Notes: generated by a model not told the origin, from the letters alone. A stretch of DNA of 64,000 bases from Sulfuriferula nivalis (GCF_009937995.1 NZ_AP021881.1:930001-994000); one strand, 5' to 3'. Numbered from the stretch's first letter, positions 46,334-56,020 are shown. Numbers and translations: made by a program.

Positions 46334-47341
46334 ATGCAAGTTTTAGTGACGGGTGGTATGGGGTACATAGGAAGTCATACCAGTATTGAATTGTTGAAGG
46401 CAGGCCATGATGTGATTATTGTGGATAATTTGTGTAATAGTAAATTGCGTGTGTTAGAGCGTATACAAACTATCAGTGGTCACTCACCTGTTTTTCATAA
46501 TTTAGATGTTCGAGATAAGGCCAAACTGAATGCCGTTTTTGCGCAGCACAAGATAGATGCAGTGATACATTTTGCGGGTCTAAAAGCAGTAGGTGAGTCC
46601 GTCACTATGCCGCTGGAATATTATGATAATAATGTTTATGGCACTTTGGTGTTGGCTGAAGTTATGGCTGATCATGGTGTGTTTAATCTGGTGTTCAGTT
46701 CGTCAGCGACAGTTTATGGTGACCCTGCAACTGTGCCCATCAACGAAAACTTCCCTTTGTCTGCCACTAATCCCTATGGGCGTTCAAAATTAATAGTTGA
46801 GGAAATGCTGCGTGACTTACCTGTAGCAAATGCGGATTGGCATATCGTGCTGTTGCGTTATTTTAATCCTGTAGGTGCGCATGAAAGTGGGTTGATAGGC
46901 GAGGATCCTAATGGCATTCCTAACAATCTCATGCCTTATGTCGCACAAGTTGCAGCAGGCAAATTGGCGCAATTGTCAGTATATGGCAATGATTATCCTA
47001 CGCCTGACGGCACGGGTGTGCGCGATTATATTCATGTGGTCGATTTGGCTTTAGGACATGTGCATGCTTTAGCAGCATTAACCAAAAAAGAGGGCGTACA
47101 AACTTATAACTTGGGAACTGGACGCGGTTATAGTGTGCTGGAAATGGTGCAGGCGTTTGAGCGTGCCAGTGGCAAACCTGTATCCTATCGTATTGTTGGG
47201 CGGCGTCCTGGTGATATCGCCAGCTGTTATGCTGACCCTGGTCTTGCAGCGCGTGAATTGGGTTGGCAAGCACAGCGAGATATTGATGCTATGTGTCGGG
47301 ATAGTTGGCACTGGCAGACTCATGGCGCGGTGATGTCATGA
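46334..47341 (+). CDS. galE: UDP-glucose/UDP-N-acetylglucosamine 4-epimerase (GalE family)
   Basis: 335 aa short-chain dehydrogenase-type epimerase. NAD+-binding GGMGYIGSH is at the N-terminus; the catalytic pair is SSSATVYG (Ser) and NPYGRSK (Tyr and Lys). In E. coli GalE, Tyr299 closes the pocket to N-acetyl sugars; here the aligned residue in ASCYAD is Cys298, as in human GALE, which also epimerises UDP-GlcNAc/UDP-GalNAc. Divergent from pelA, so it may supply UDP-GalNAc for Pel, like the PelX epimerase known next to some pel loci (inference). AGGGA lies 7 bases before the ATG. Confidence 0.93.
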   Translation: MQVLVTGGMGYIGSHTSIELLKAGHDVIIVDNLCNSKLRVLERIQTISGHSPVFHNLDVRDKAKLNAVFAQHKIDAVIHFAGLKAVGESVTMPLEYYDNNVYGTLVLAEVMADHGVFNLVFSSSATVYGDPATVPINENFPLSATNPYGRSKLIVEEMLRDLPVANADWHIVLLRYFNPVGAHESGLIGEDPNGIPNNLMPYVAQVAAGKLAQLSVYGNDYPTPDGTGVRDYIHVVDLALGHVHALAALTKKEGVQTYNLGTGRGYSVLEMVQAFERASGKPVSYRIVGRRPGDIASCYADPGLAARELGWQAQRDIDAMCRDSWHWQTHGAVMS

Positions 47342-47799
47342 AGCAAACTTCAATTCTCTTCGTCTGCATGGGAAACATTTGCCGTTCACCGATGGCAGAA
47401 GGCGTGTTTACCCGTAAAGCACGAGCAGTGGGGGCTGAGCTGATCATCGATTCTGCTGGGACGCACGATTATCATATAGGCGAACCTCCTGACCAGCGTG
47501 CACAACATACGATGCGTCAGGCTGGTTATGATATTGCGTCGTTACGTGGTCGTCAGGTATGTCAGTCAGATTTTGAGAAATTTGATTATATTCTGGCGAT
47601 GGATGAGGCGAATTTGCAAAACCTGCAAAAACTGGCAGGAGAGCATGCAAACAAGGTGCAACTGTACTTGAATTATAGTAACCAGTTCTTTGGTATGTCA
47701 GTGCCTGATCCTTATTATGGAGGCAATCAGGGTTTTGCTCAGGTGCTGGCTATGGTCGAAGATGCTGCGGATGGGTTGTTACAAAAAATAAAGCCCTGA
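47338..47799 (+). CDS. Low-molecular-weight protein-tyrosine phosphatase
   Basis: 153 aa. Signature loop CMGNICRS (Cys10 nucleophile, Arg16) and the DPYYGG motif (Asp124 as general acid) are intact. Such enzymes dephosphorylate tyrosine kinases that control polysaccharide export (Wzb type) or other targets. Its ATG overlaps the galE stop as ATGA, so the two are coupled; the frame is open 11 codons further upstream but this start fits the family. No cognate Wzc-like kinase is in the window. Confidence 0.93.
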   Translation: MKQTSILFVCMGNICRSPMAEGVFTRKARAVGAELIIDSAGTHDYHIGEPPDQRAQHTMRQAGYDIASLRGRQVCQSDFEKFDYILAMDEANLQNLQKLAGEHANKVQLYLNYSNQFFGMSVPDPYYGGNQGFAQVLAMVEDAADGLLQKIKP

Positions 47800-47888
47800 T
47801 CCGAGATTTGTTCGAATAAAGGCTTTATGTGATTGATGTTTTGTTAAATCACATCAGTTATTTTGCTATTAAAGTTGCAAGACTTCTG

Positions 47889-47924
47889 CTGCGGCATACT
47901 TTTTAACAGATATGCCGCAGTTTT
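47889..47924. terminator. Bidirectional stem-loop between the phosphatase gene and rne
   Basis: Perfect 10-bp stem CTGCGGCATA / TATGCCGCAG with a 12-base loop, followed by TTTT on the plus strand. It lies 4-40 bp past the end of rne on the minus strand. Two weaker stem-loops precede it (around 47804-47824 and 47827-47854). Confidence 0.75.
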
Positions 47925-47928
47925 CATG

Positions 47929-50823
47929 TTAAAGCTTGGTTTCAATTTGCACCAATGGCGCTTCTTCTTCATTGTTTTGTGCGCTTTGTTGTAAAGCTGT
48001 ACGCACACGCGGTATCGCAGCTGTCATGGCTGCTGGCACAACTACTTCAGCTTTGGCTGCGGTTTCAACCTGCTGCAACGGCTCATCCAATACTACGGTT
48101 TCAATTGCTCTGACTCGCTGAACACGTGGTTTTGTGACAGGCTCGACAGCGCTTGCTGCTGGTTGTGCAGCAGCAGTTTCGACCATTTGTAAATTGGCAG
48201 CGTCAGCTGATGGCGCAAGTAATTCAGCTAACAGATTGTTTATATTCGCTGTATCCACTGTAGCTGGTTTGTCTTCCACAACGGGTTCAGCGATTGGTGG
48301 AGATAGCGGCTGAGCAGTTGCTGGCGCTGGCGCGAATATGTCCATCTGCGTTGCTGCAGTTGCTACAGGTGTAGTTGCCTCCATGGTGCTATTGCTAGCA
48401 ATTGGGGTAGCCGTTACCACGACGGTTGGCTCAGCCTCAGCCTCAGCCTCAGCTGGTTTGACCTCGATGTGTTCAACAGGTGCAACTGTCTGAATTTCTT
48501 CAATGGTCGGCGTATTGCCAGTCTGTTCGACATTGGTGACTGACGGACTGGTTTCTATTGTTTCAGCAGCGCTGGAACCATCACTGTTAACCTGGTCAGG
48601 TCTGCGTTCACGACGACCGCCACGACGGCCACGGCGACTGCGTGGTTCGCCATTCGGCCTTGGTTCATTGCCAGTTGCGACATCGGTGTTAGCCGTTGAT
48701 TCAGGTGTTGTGTTTTCTGTGGTTGCAGTCACTACTGCTACGTTACCATCAACTTCTGGGCGTGGCTGACGTGGTGGACGCGGTTTGCGTGTGTTTTCTG
48801 CCTTAGGCTTGTTGTCAGTGTTGCCATCTGCTGCAACGTTGGTCTGTGCTGGACGTGGCGCACGCTCCTGGCGGGGTGGTCTGTCATTGCGTTGCTCATT
48901 ACGGGCTGGACGCTCTGCCATATTGTCGGTTTTGGCTTCGGTACGGCCTTCTTCAACGCGATTGTCCTTGCGTGGAGGACGTGGTTCGCCATTACGCTCA
49001 CCGCCTCTGTCGTTGCGGTTGCGATTACGGTTACGTGATTCATTGTTTGATGGGCGGGTGCTGGCTTGAACTGCTACTGGTGCAGCTTCAACCGGTTTTT
49101 CATCACTAAATTTCTGTAACCAGCCAAAGATACGACCAATAAGTCCTGTTTTAGCTGCAGCGGTGGCATTTGCTTCAGATTCAGCTGTTTTTTGCTCAAC
49201 GATAGGTGCGGGCTGCGCAGGTGTGATACCGCGTACAGCTGGCACTTGCGTTGAAGGCTTGGATTCTTTCTTATTGTTTTCAACTGGTGTGACTTCTTCG
49301 ATAGTTTCGCTCAAACGATAACTAGGTGTGAGCATTTCTAACGGATTAATTTCGTCATGGCGCAAACGGGTAATCTTGTAATGCGGTGTAACTAAATGGA
49401 TGTTAGGAATTAACACCACGCTGACTTTCAGACGTGATTCAATCGCAAAAATGTCAGCGCGTTTTTCGTTTAACAAGAAGGTGGCAACATCAACAGGGAT
49501 TTGTGCATGTATCGCACCTGTTTGATCTTTCATTGCCTGTTCTTGAATGATGCGCAAAATGTGCAATGCGGTTGACTCTATACCGCGAATGAAACCAGTG
49601 CCGTTACAGCGTGGGCAAGGCAGATGGCTGGATTCACCGAGTGAAGGTTGCAGGCGTTGACGTGATAATTCCATCAAGCCAAATTTGGAGATTTTGCCTG
49701 TTTGGACGCGAGCTCGGTCAAAATGCAGTGCATCACGCAAACGGTTTTCAACATCACGTTGATTACGCTGGCTTTCCATATCGATAAAGTCGATTACAAC
49801 CAGACCACCTAAGTCACGCAGACGTAACTGGCGGGCGACTTCTTCAGCAGCTTCCAGGTTAGTGTTGAAGGCGGTTTGTTCGATGTCTGTGCCACGTGTT
49901 GAGCGCGCTGAGTTTACGTCAACTGACACCAGTGCTTCTGTGTGGTCAATAACAATTGCGCCACCAGAAGGCAGAGACACTTCACGTGCAAATGCGGTTT
50001 CGATCTGATGTTCGATCTGGAAGCGCGAAAATAGTGGTACATCGTCTTTGTACAGTTTAACTTTGTGTACATTGCCAGGCATGACATGACTCATGAACTG
50101 ATGTGCCTGTTCGTACACATCTTCAGTGTCAATCAGGATCTCGCCGATGTCAGGCTGGAAGTAGTCACGGATGGCACGTATGACCAGGCTGCTTTCCTGA
50201 TAGATCAAGAAAGCGCCTTTTTGACTGTTGGCAGCACCATCGATTGCACTCCAGAGTTGGAGCAAATAGTTTAAATCCCACTGCAATTCTTCAACGCCAC
50301 GACCGATACCTGCGGTGCGAGCAATGATGCTCATCCCCGCTGGGATAGCCAGTTGCGCCATCACATCACGCAGGTCATTGCGTTCTTCACCTTCGATACG
50401 ACGTGATACGCCACCACCACGTGGGTTGTTAGGCATTAAGACAAGGTAGCGGCCTGCAAGGCTGATGTATGTAGTGAGTGCCGCACCTTTGTTGCCACGC
50501 TCATCTTTTTCGACCTGAACAATGAGTTCCTGGCCTTCACGCAATACGTCTTGTATGCGTGGGCGACCTGATTCAGCGGCTTCGCCAGAGTAACATGCTC
50601 GGGATAGTTCCTTGAACGGCAAAAAGCCATGACGGTCATTGCCGTAATCGATGAAAGCAGCTTCCAGACTGGGTTCTACACGGGTAACAATACCCTTGTA
50701 AATATTGCTTTTACGTTGTTCTTTGTTTGCAGATTCTATGTCCAGGTCAACTAATTTTTGACCATCAACAATAGCAACACGCAATTCCTCTGCCTGTGTT
50801 GCGTTAAATAACATGCGTTTCAT
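47929..50823 (-). CDS. rne: Ribonuclease E
   Basis: 964 aa endoribonuclease at the heart of mRNA decay and rRNA/tRNA processing. The catalytic half (1-~510) has the S1 domain (~35-125), metal-binding Asp302 and Asp345 (as Asp303/Asp346 in E. coli) and the Zn-link CPRC (Cys403, Cys406). The C-terminal half is predicted disordered and lacks similarity to E. coli, with Arg-rich blocks (~600-680 and ~735-755), a short (EA)n repeat encoded by tandem TCAGCC units, and many Pro/Ala/Thr. It probably serves as the degradosome scaffold and RNA-binding tail. Divergent from rluC, as in many proteobacteria. Confidence 0.96.
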   Translation of the reverse strand: MKRMLFNATQAEELRVAIVDGQKLVDLDIESANKEQRKSNIYKGIVTRVEPSLEAAFIDYGNDRHGFLPFKELSRACYSGEAAESGRPRIQDVLREGQELIVQVEKDERGNKGAALTTYISLAGRYLVLMPNNPRGGGVSRRIEGEERNDLRDVMAQLAIPAGMSIIARTAGIGRGVEELQWDLNYLLQLWSAIDGAANSQKGAFLIYQESSLVIRAIRDYFQPDIGEILIDTEDVYEQAHQFMSHVMPGNVHKVKLYKDDVPLFSRFQIEHQIETAFAREVSLPSGGAIVIDHTEALVSVDVNSARSTRGTDIEQTAFNTNLEAAEEVARQLRLRDLGGLVVIDFIDMESQRNQRDVENRLRDALHFDRARVQTGKISKFGLMELSRQRLQPSLGESSHLPCPRCNGTGFIRGIESTALHILRIIQEQAMKDQTGAIHAQIPVDVATFLLNEKRADIFAIESRLKVSVVLIPNIHLVTPHYKITRLRHDEINPLEMLTPSYRLSETIEEVTPVENNKKESKPSTQVPAVRGITPAQPAPIVEQKTAESEANATAAAKTGLIGRIFGWLQKFSDEKPVEAAPVAVQASTRPSNNESRNRNRNRNDRGGERNGEPRPPRKDNRVEEGRTEAKTDNMAERPARNEQRNDRPPRQERAPRPAQTNVAADGNTDNKPKAENTRKPRPPRQPRPEVDGNVAVVTATTENTTPESTANTDVATGNEPRPNGEPRSRRGRRGGRRERRPDQVNSDGSSAAETIETSPSVTNVEQTGNTPTIEEIQTVAPVEHIEVKPAEAEAEAEPTVVVTATPIASNSTMEATTPVATAATQMDIFAPAPATAQPLSPPIAEPVVEDKPATVDTANINNLLAELLAPSADAANLQMVETAAAQPAASAVEPVTKPRVQRVRAIETVVLDEPLQQVETAAKAEVVVPAAMTAAIPRVRTALQQSAQNNEEEAPLVQIETKL

Positions 50824-51364
50824 TTTTGTTTCTCTCCTGCGCGCATTACACAGGACGAAGCATTATCAGCACGGTTTAGCGTGGATACACAAGGTGTTTA
50901 TAGTCTGGTTGCAATCATAGTGGACATCCAGGTTAATTCAGTTGTGTGTGACTTCATGGTGCGTGATTGGATCTTCGTTAGGCTGACAGGTGAGCTCATC
51001 TTGAACTGTATCGGGTGCCGAGTATGCTGTGTGTCTGGCAAGGTTGTCGTGTTTCTTGTGTGCCAGTCAGTTGCTTTCGTGCTTTAACCCGAGAAGTTGG
51101 TTTGAGGTCAGTAGTCAGTATTGTGTTCGCGCGCTGTTAAATCTTTTATCGCTACTTACGTGGAACCCATGTGCAATGCATGCATGGTTTTCCGTATCAG
51201 GTATGTGGGGTGTATAATTGCCGCCTCATACTCGCTTGTGGTTCCGGTGAGCGATATTAACCGGTTAATTTTACTTTTTTGGCAGTGCTGCTGAAAAGAT
51301 AATCTAAATCTTCTTTACTTCTTAAGTACTGCCTTTATAAAAAAGTAGTAACAGTATATTCAAA
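50824..51364. other. Intergenic region between divergent rne and rluC (541 bp)
   Basis: I find no convincing gene here; the short open frames have no ribosome-binding site or recognisable motifs. It should contain the 5' leader and promoter of rne on one strand and the rluC promoter on the other. In enterobacteria the long rne leader mediates autoregulation by RNase E; a leader of similar length fits in this space, but that function is inference. A TATAAT at 51213-51218 on the plus strand is preceded directly by TG. Confidence 0.6.
51314..51341 (+). promoter_or_regulatory. Candidate sigma-70 promoter of rluC
   Basis: TTTACT and TATAAA with a 16-bp spacer, 24 bp before the rluC start codon. 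Reasonable match to the consensus but short spacer and leader; the TATAAT further upstream is an alternative. Confidence 0.4.
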
Positions 51365-52309
51365 ATGAATGATTTACGCAAAGAATCTGTCACTTTTGTG
51401 AAGGTAGACGAATCGTCCGAAGGTCAGCGTATCGATAATTTCCTTGCGCGCCACCTGAAGGGTGTACCCAAAAGTCACTTATACCGTATTTTGCGTAGTG
51501 GTGAGGTGCGTGTAAATAAGGGCAGGGTAGATGCCGCGCGTAAATTACAGTTGGGTGATGAAGTTCGCATTCCTCCTGTACGTGTTGCCGAACCTGAGCA
51601 CAAGCCGGTTACGCATTTACCTAAAGGTGGTATGCGCCTAATGGATCAGGTGTTGTATCGTGATGATGCGTTGTTAATTATCAACAAACCTGCTGGCATG
51701 GCGGTACACGGTGGTAGTGGGGTTAGTTTGGGTGTGGTTGAGCAGTTACGGCTGGAATTGCCAGAATGTAAATTTCTGGAACTGGCGCACAGACTGGATA
51801 GAGAAACTTCTGGCGCATTGATACTGGCGACTAAGCGTAGTGCCCTAGTTAAATTGCATGACATGTTTCGTGATGGCGGTATGGATAAACGCTATTTGGC
51901 GCTGGTTTATGGGCAGTGGAAGAATCCAGTTCAACATATTAAATTGCCTTTGTACAAATATTTGAATGCCGATGGTGAACGTAGGGTCATGGTGCGTGAA
52001 GATGGCAAAGTTGCCCATACCATATTCAGACTGCAGAAATCTTGGTCCGAATTTAGTTTGTTGGAAGCGGAACTCAAAACGGGTCGAACGCATCAAATAC
52101 GCGTGCATCTGGCACATAGTGGCTTTCCAATAGCGGGCGATGACAAATATGGTGATTTTCCGTTGAATAAGGATTTGGCTAGGCGCGGTTTGAAACGTAT
52201 GTTTCTGCATGCATGGCAGCTGACGTTGCCGCATCCCTTGACCGATGAAGTTTTAACTATTAGTGTGCCGCTTCCTCCTGAATTGCAGAATTTCATCGAC
52301 AAATTATGA
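51365..52309 (+). CDS. rluC: 23S rRNA pseudouridine synthase RluC
   Basis: 314 aa. N-terminal S4 RNA-binding domain (residues ~18-80), then the RluA-family catalytic domain with HRLDRETSGALI, whose Asp is the nucleophile, and LKTGRTHQIRVHL. RluC converts U955, U2504 and U2580 of 23S rRNA (E. coli numbering). Gene position divergent from rne, as in E. coli, supports RluC over RluD. Overlaps the next gene by 4 bp (ATGA). Confidence 0.93.
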   Translation: MNDLRKESVTFVKVDESSEGQRIDNFLARHLKGVPKSHLYRILRSGEVRVNKGRVDAARKLQLGDEVRIPPVRVAEPEHKPVTHLPKGGMRLMDQVLYRDDALLIINKPAGMAVHGGSGVSLGVVEQLRLELPECKFLELAHRLDRETSGALILATKRSALVKLHDMFRDGGMDKRYLALVYGQWKNPVQHIKLPLYKYLNADGERRVMVREDGKVAHTIFRLQKSWSEFSLLEAELKTGRTHQIRVHLAHSGFPIAGDDKYGDFPLNKDLARRGLKRMFLHAWQLTLPHPLTDEVLTISVPLPPELQNFIDKL

Positions 52310-52962
52310 GCAAACAGTTTGATTTACTGATATTTGACTGGGATGGCACGCTGATGGACTCGACTGCGGCGATAGCCAATTCCATCATTGCTTCCTGTGT
52401 TGATATGGGTTTGCCCGTGCCTAGTTTGGCTGAGGCGAGTCATATTATTGGCTTGGGATTGAGTGAGGCGATAGCGACTTTGTTGCCCGACCTGTCCGAA
52501 ACTGATTACCCCGCGTTTACTGCCCGTTACAGACATCATTTTTTGGGGCAGGATCACTTATTGCCTTTGTTTGAGGGGGTTGCGCAAACGCTGCCATATT
52601 TGCATTCACAAGGCTACTGGATGACAGTTGCTACAGGCAAAAGCCGGCGTGGTCTGGACAGGGCGCTGGATCAAAGCCAGATGCGCCCCTATTTTCATGC
52701 GACACGTTGTGCTGATGAAGTTAATTCTAAACCACATCCGGATATGATATTGCAGTTGATGGATTATTGCGTCGTGCCACCCGAGCGCACGCTAATGATA
52801 GGTGATACCAGTCATGACTTATTAATGGCGCAAAATGCGGGTGTAGCAAGTGTCGGTGTTGGCTACGGTGCGCATGAAGAGGATAGTTTGCGAGCATTTA
52901 ATCCGTTATATGTAGCACATAGTTTTAACGATTTGGCGCGGTGGTTAAGCTTGAATGCTTAA
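52306..52962 (+). CDS. HAD-superfamily phosphatase (phosphoglycolate-phosphatase-like)
   Basis: 218 aa HAD hydrolase. Motif I DWDGT (nucleophile Asp and acid Asp), motif II Thr in VATGKSRRG, and motif III GDTSHDLLMAQNAG are intact, with an alpha-helical cap between residues ~16 and 85. Substrate is unknown; Gph-like by sequence. It is translationally coupled to rluC, a pairing common in beta- and gammaproteobacteria. Confidence 0.88.
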   Translation: MSKQFDLLIFDWDGTLMDSTAAIANSIIASCVDMGLPVPSLAEASHIIGLGLSEAIATLLPDLSETDYPAFTARYRHHFLGQDHLLPLFEGVAQTLPYLHSQGYWMTVATGKSRRGLDRALDQSQMRPYFHATRCADEVNSKPHPDMILQLMDYCVVPPERTLMIGDTSHDLLMAQNAGVASVGVGYGAHEEDSLRAFNPLYVAHSFNDLARWLSLNA

Positions 52963-53004
52963 GCTTATAATGCGTTTCTTTTGAATGAATATTAAGGAAT
53001 AACT

Positions 53005-53952
53005 ATGTCTGATTCAGAAAATTCGGGTAATTGGGAACGTGGCGTGCTGGAAAAAGTGGCGCTGGCAGCAGTTAAAGAGCAGCGCGCTGCACGTCGCTGG
53101 AGCATATTGTTCAAAATTCTGGGTTTTGGCTATTTGTTTACCTTGCTGTTTTTATTCATGAGTTGGTCTGGTGACAATAAACTGGATATGGACGGCAAAC
53201 ATACTGCCCTGGTTGAGCTTAAAGGTACGATCTCGGCAAATGAAGTCAGTGCTGATCAAATTATTAGTGGTTTGCAGGATGCATTCAAGGACAAAGATAC
53301 GCAAGGCGTGATCTTGCGGATTAATAGTCCTGGCGGCAGTCCAGTGCAGGCGGGGCAGATTTATGATGAAATCAAGCGTCTGCGTAGTAAATATCCCAAG
53401 ATTCCATTGTATGTAGTGGTTGATGATTTGTGCGCGTCAGGTGGTTACTACGTTGCCGCAGCTGCGGATAAGATTTATGTGGATAAAGCCAGTCTGGTGG
53501 GGTCTATCGGTGTGTTAATGGATGGCTTCGGATTTACGGGTACGATGGATAAGCTCGGTGTAGAACGCAGATTGCTTACTGCTGGTGTAAACAAGGGATT
53601 TCTTGACCCATTCTCACCAGTAAATCCTCAACAGGAAGCTTACGCTAAAGTTATGCTGGAGCAAATTCATCAGCAGTTCATTCAAGCGGTGCGTGCTGGT
53701 CGCGGTACACGTTTGCATGAAACCCCAGATATGTTTAGCGGGTTAGTGTGGAGTGGTGAAGAGAGTGTGCGTTTAGGTTTGGCTGATGGTTTCGGCAGCG
53801 CTGAGTCTGTTGCCCGTGATGTGATACATGCTGACAAGATAGTTGATTTTTCTCCGCAAGAAGGCTTTGCGGATCGTTTTGCAAAGCGGTTCGGTGTTGA
53901 ATTAGGTAAAAATATTAATCCCTTGGCAGCAATGAATACAGGTTTGCATTAA
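53005..53952 (+). CDS. sppA: Signal peptide peptidase SppA, short form (S49 family)
   Basis: 315 aa membrane-anchored serine protease that degrades leftover signal peptides or membrane fragments. One TM helix (~36-53) puts the catalytic domain in the periplasm. SPGGSPVQ is the oxyanion region; Ser145 in CASGGYY and Lys197 in GVNKGFLDPF are the expected Ser/Lys dyad. Single-domain short form, so probably octameric. TATAAT lies 34 bp before the start and could be its -10 box. Overlaps the next ATG by one base. Confidence 0.92.
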   Translation: MSDSENSGNWERGVLEKVALAAVKEQRAARRWSILFKILGFGYLFTLLFLFMSWSGDNKLDMDGKHTALVELKGTISANEVSADQIISGLQDAFKDKDTQGVILRINSPGGSPVQAGQIYDEIKRLRSKYPKIPLYVVVDDLCASGGYYVAAAADKIYVDKASLVGSIGVLMDGFGFTGTMDKLGVERRLLTAGVNKGFLDPFSPVNPQQEAYAKVMLEQIHQQFIQAVRAGRGTRLHETPDMFSGLVWSGEESVRLGLADGFGSAESVARDVIHADKIVDFSPQEGFADRFAKRFGVELGKNINPLAAMNTGLH

Positions 53953-54191
53953 TGACAGCGTATCAAGCTATTTCCTGCGTACAACATGAGCAATTAGAAT
54001 TTGCGGTGTTGAAACGCAGGCATTTGCAGGTAAGTTATATAGATGAACAACAACAAAATGTTCATGCTGAGATTTTACCGTTGGATGTTTATACTGCAGA
54101 TGCGGCGGAGTGGTTAAAGCTGGCACATATGGATGGGTGTGTTGAAATTGTCAGGTTGGATAATTTGCTTTCATTTAAAGAATTGAGTTAG
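53952..54191 (+). CDS. Rof-like Rho-binding antiterminator
   Basis: 79 aa, acidic. The pattern YQAISC...LEFAVLKRRHLQVSY, a central strand region, and VEIVRLDNLLSF at the end matches the Rof/YaeO family (Y-x-P-I-x-C, L-E-x-A, then IRLD-x-I-x-SF). In E. coli, Rof binds Rho and reduces Rho-dependent termination. Sits between sppA (TAATG overlap) and the sigma factor gene (2-bp gap), so it is likely co-transcribed with both. Assignment is from motif pattern only. Confidence 0.72.
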   Translation: MTAYQAISCVQHEQLEFAVLKRRHLQVSYIDEQQQNVHAEILPLDVYTADAAEWLKLAHMDGCVEIVRLDNLLSFKELS

Positions 54192-54193
54192 AC

Positions 54194-54748
54194 GTGGAAA
54201 ACGCGCACGCTTTGGGGCGTTTTTTAGCGGATGTGGAACGTCGAGCTTATCGTCAAGCCGCATTCGCTGTGCGTGACGATCAAGCTGCGCTGGATATCGT
54301 GCAGGATGCCATGATGAAATTGGCAGAAAAATATGGTAACCAGCCGCCTGAAGAATTTCCTATGTTATTTCAGCGTATTTTGCAAAATACGATACGCGAT
54401 TATTATCGTCGCCAGAAAGTTCGGAATTATTGGGTAACAGCAATTTCTTTTCTTACGCCTGGGCATGGCTCTGAAGGCGAAGATGAGCCATTGGAATATG
54501 ATCAGGCGGCAGACGAAAAGGACAGCCCACTCAATAGCCTGATAACAGGCAAGAATCTTGCTTATATAGAAGCGGCAATAGAAAAATTGCCTGCACGTCA
54601 ACGCGAAGCATTCCTGCTGCGTTATTGGGAAGACATGGATATAGCAGAAACAGCACAAGTGATGGGCTGCTCAGAAGGCAGCGTCAAAACGCACTGTTCG
54701 CGCGCCACACATGCACTGGCTGCGCTACTGAAAGATATGAAGGACTAA
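54194..54748 (+). CDS. RNA polymerase sigma factor, ECF type
   Basis: 184 aa from a GTG start. Sigma-70 region 2 (~20-85; ALDIVQDAMMKLAEKYG and IRDYYRR) and region 4 (~130-180; LPARQREAFLLRYWEDMDIAETAQVMGCSEGSVKTH is the HTH, read in pieces) are present, with an acidic linker between. No region 1.1 or 3, so ECF class. The following DUF3619 gene, encoding a single-TM protein, is the usual neighbour in betaproteobacteria and might act as its anti-sigma factor (inference). Target promoters unknown. Confidence 0.9.
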   Translation: MENAHALGRFLADVERRAYRQAAFAVRDDQAALDIVQDAMMKLAEKYGNQPPEEFPMLFQRILQNTIRDYYRRQKVRNYWVTAISFLTPGHGSEGEDEPLEYDQAADEKDSPLNSLITGKNLAYIEAAIEKLPARQREAFLLRYWEDMDIAETAQVMGCSEGSVKTHCSRATHALAALLKDMKD

Positions 54749-54750
54749 CT

Positions 54751-55131
54751 ATGAATAATAGTGATGATATATTGGCAAAAAAAATTATAGCCGAGCTAAA
54801 TGCCGGACTGGATGACGTTCGTCCAGAGATATTGGAACGATTGCATTTAGCACGTGAGCGTGCCTGTGCGCACGCGCAGCACAAATCTGAAGCGCATGTG
54901 GGTGCAGGGCACAGCATGGCCTTGGTTGATAAATTGCGACAACATCGTATGGGTATATTGGGTGCAGTATTGATGATGTTGCTGCTTGCAAGTTTTGTAG
55001 TGATGCAGTCGAACATGGATGATGACGACGATACCGCAAGTGTCGACACGGCGTTGCTTACGGGCGATTTACCAGTTAACGCATATTTGGATGGGCATAT
55101 AAGTAAATGGGTCAACAACGATTCAGAATAG
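54751..55131 (+). CDS. DUF3619-family membrane protein, possible anti-sigma factor
   Basis: 126 aa: a cytoplasmic N-terminal helical part (~1-65, with LERLHLARERA), one TM helix (~70-88; GILGAVLMMLLLASFVVMQ), then an acidic periplasmic tail starting DDDDD. This topology and the place directly after an ECF sigma gene fit a membrane anti-sigma factor, but DUF3619 has no proven function that I know of. I start at the ATG 2 bp after the sigma stop; the frame is open further upstream inside the sigma gene. Confidence 0.8.
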   Translation: MNNSDDILAKKIIAELNAGLDDVRPEILERLHLARERACAHAQHKSEAHVGAGHSMALVDKLRQHRMGILGAVLMMLLLASFVVMQSNMDDDDDTASVDTALLTGDLPVNAYLDGHISKWVNNDSE

Positions 55132-55553
55132 TGGTGTTGCTGTGTGGATTGATGTGGTCTTTATTCGCATGGCCTGCAACTAAATTAGATGCCCCCGCAC
55201 CTGCTTGGCATGCTTTAACGCCTGCGCAACAAAGTATACTCGCACCCGTATCAGATAATTGGGCAAGTATGTCGAATTTGCAGCGTCATCGTTTATTGGC
55301 TATTGCTGCTAAATATCCACAATTGAAGCCAGAAGAACAGGAGCGTTTTCAGAAGCGGTTAACCGCATGGACTTCGCTTACCCAAGAGCAGCGTGAGTTG
55401 GCGCGGCAAAACTATAAGAAATTAAAACAACTGCCACCGCAAAAACAACAAGCAGTGAAACAGAAGTTGTTGGAAAAACATCCGCCTATGGAATCATTGA
55501 ATAAACCTGTTGTTACACAGCCAGCCATGTCTAACCAGCAAGTGGAGGAGTAA
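55107..55553 (+). CDS. DUF3106-family exported protein
   Basis: 148 aa with an N-terminal signal or anchor (~8-24) and a helical mature part rich in Gln/Lys. It contains repeated W-x-x-L-t-p-x-Q-q motifs (WHALTPAQQ, WASMSNLQR, WTSLTQEQR) typical of DUF3106. Function unknown. Overlaps the DUF3619 gene by 25 bp; the order sigma-DUF3619-DUF3106 is a betaproteobacterial hallmark. Confidence 0.82.
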   Translation: MGQQRFRIVVLLCGLMWSLFAWPATKLDAPAPAWHALTPAQQSILAPVSDNWASMSNLQRHRLLAIAAKYPQLKPEEQERFQKRLTAWTSLTQEQRELARQNYKKLKQLPPQKQQAVKQKLLEKHPPMESLNKPVVTQPAMSNQQVEE

Positions 55554-55579
55554 ACGCTGGTAACTGCTCTTGTGCAGAG

Positions 55580-56020
55580 TCAATAAGTATTTTGTACGCT
55601 AGTGACTTGTGGAAAAGTACGGCGCACTATCTTCTCAACTACGTTTTTCAAATCCATCATCGAATTAGGGCAACCTACGCAGGCGCCCTTCAGTCTGACT
55701 TTTACTGTGGTATCTACAATGCTCACCAGTTCTAAATCGCCGCCATCGCGCAATAAAATGGCTCGCGCTTCTTCTAGTACGGTGGTCATGGCTTCAACTG
55801 TCAATGGTGGTGTTTCACCATTGACGATATAAGGGCGCAGTTTATCGATACGTGCCTGCTTTTGGGCAATACGTGTTGCCAGCAGCGGGTCGGTTTCTTC
55901 CAGTGCATCGAGTTCATCTTCGCTGTACCAGCGCGTTTCATCCAGTCCCATTTCCGCGTTACGCGCGGCGAGATCCTCAGCAGAAAAACGTACAATAGGA
56001 ATGATTTTATCGGTAGTCAC
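55580..56020 (-). CDS. NifU-type Fe-S cluster scaffold protein
   Basis: 146 aa. The C-terminal NifU domain (~70-146) carries VRLKGACVGCPNS with Cys114 and Cys117, which hold a transient [4Fe-4S] cluster for delivery to apo-proteins. The N-terminal ~65 residues are an acidic helical extension I do not recognise. It begins directly after the purL stop on the same strand. Confidence 0.88.
   Translation of the reverse strand: MTTDKIIPIVRFSAEDLAARNAEMGLDETRWYSEDELDALEETDPLLATRIAQKQARIDKLRPYIVNGETPPLTVEAMTTVLEEARAILLRDGGDLELVSIVDTTVKVRLKGACVGCPNSMMDLKNVVEKIVRRTFPQVTSVQNTY

Noticed and set aside
48428-48460. Tandem TCAGCC units as a possible repeat array or CRISPR-like element
   Set aside because: Only a few 6-base units, in frame within rne, encoding an Ala-Glu run in the disordered tail.
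50881-51217. Short open frames in the rne-rluC gap as genes
   Set aside because: No ribosome-binding site, odd composition (Cys/Val/Leu runs) and no family resemblance.
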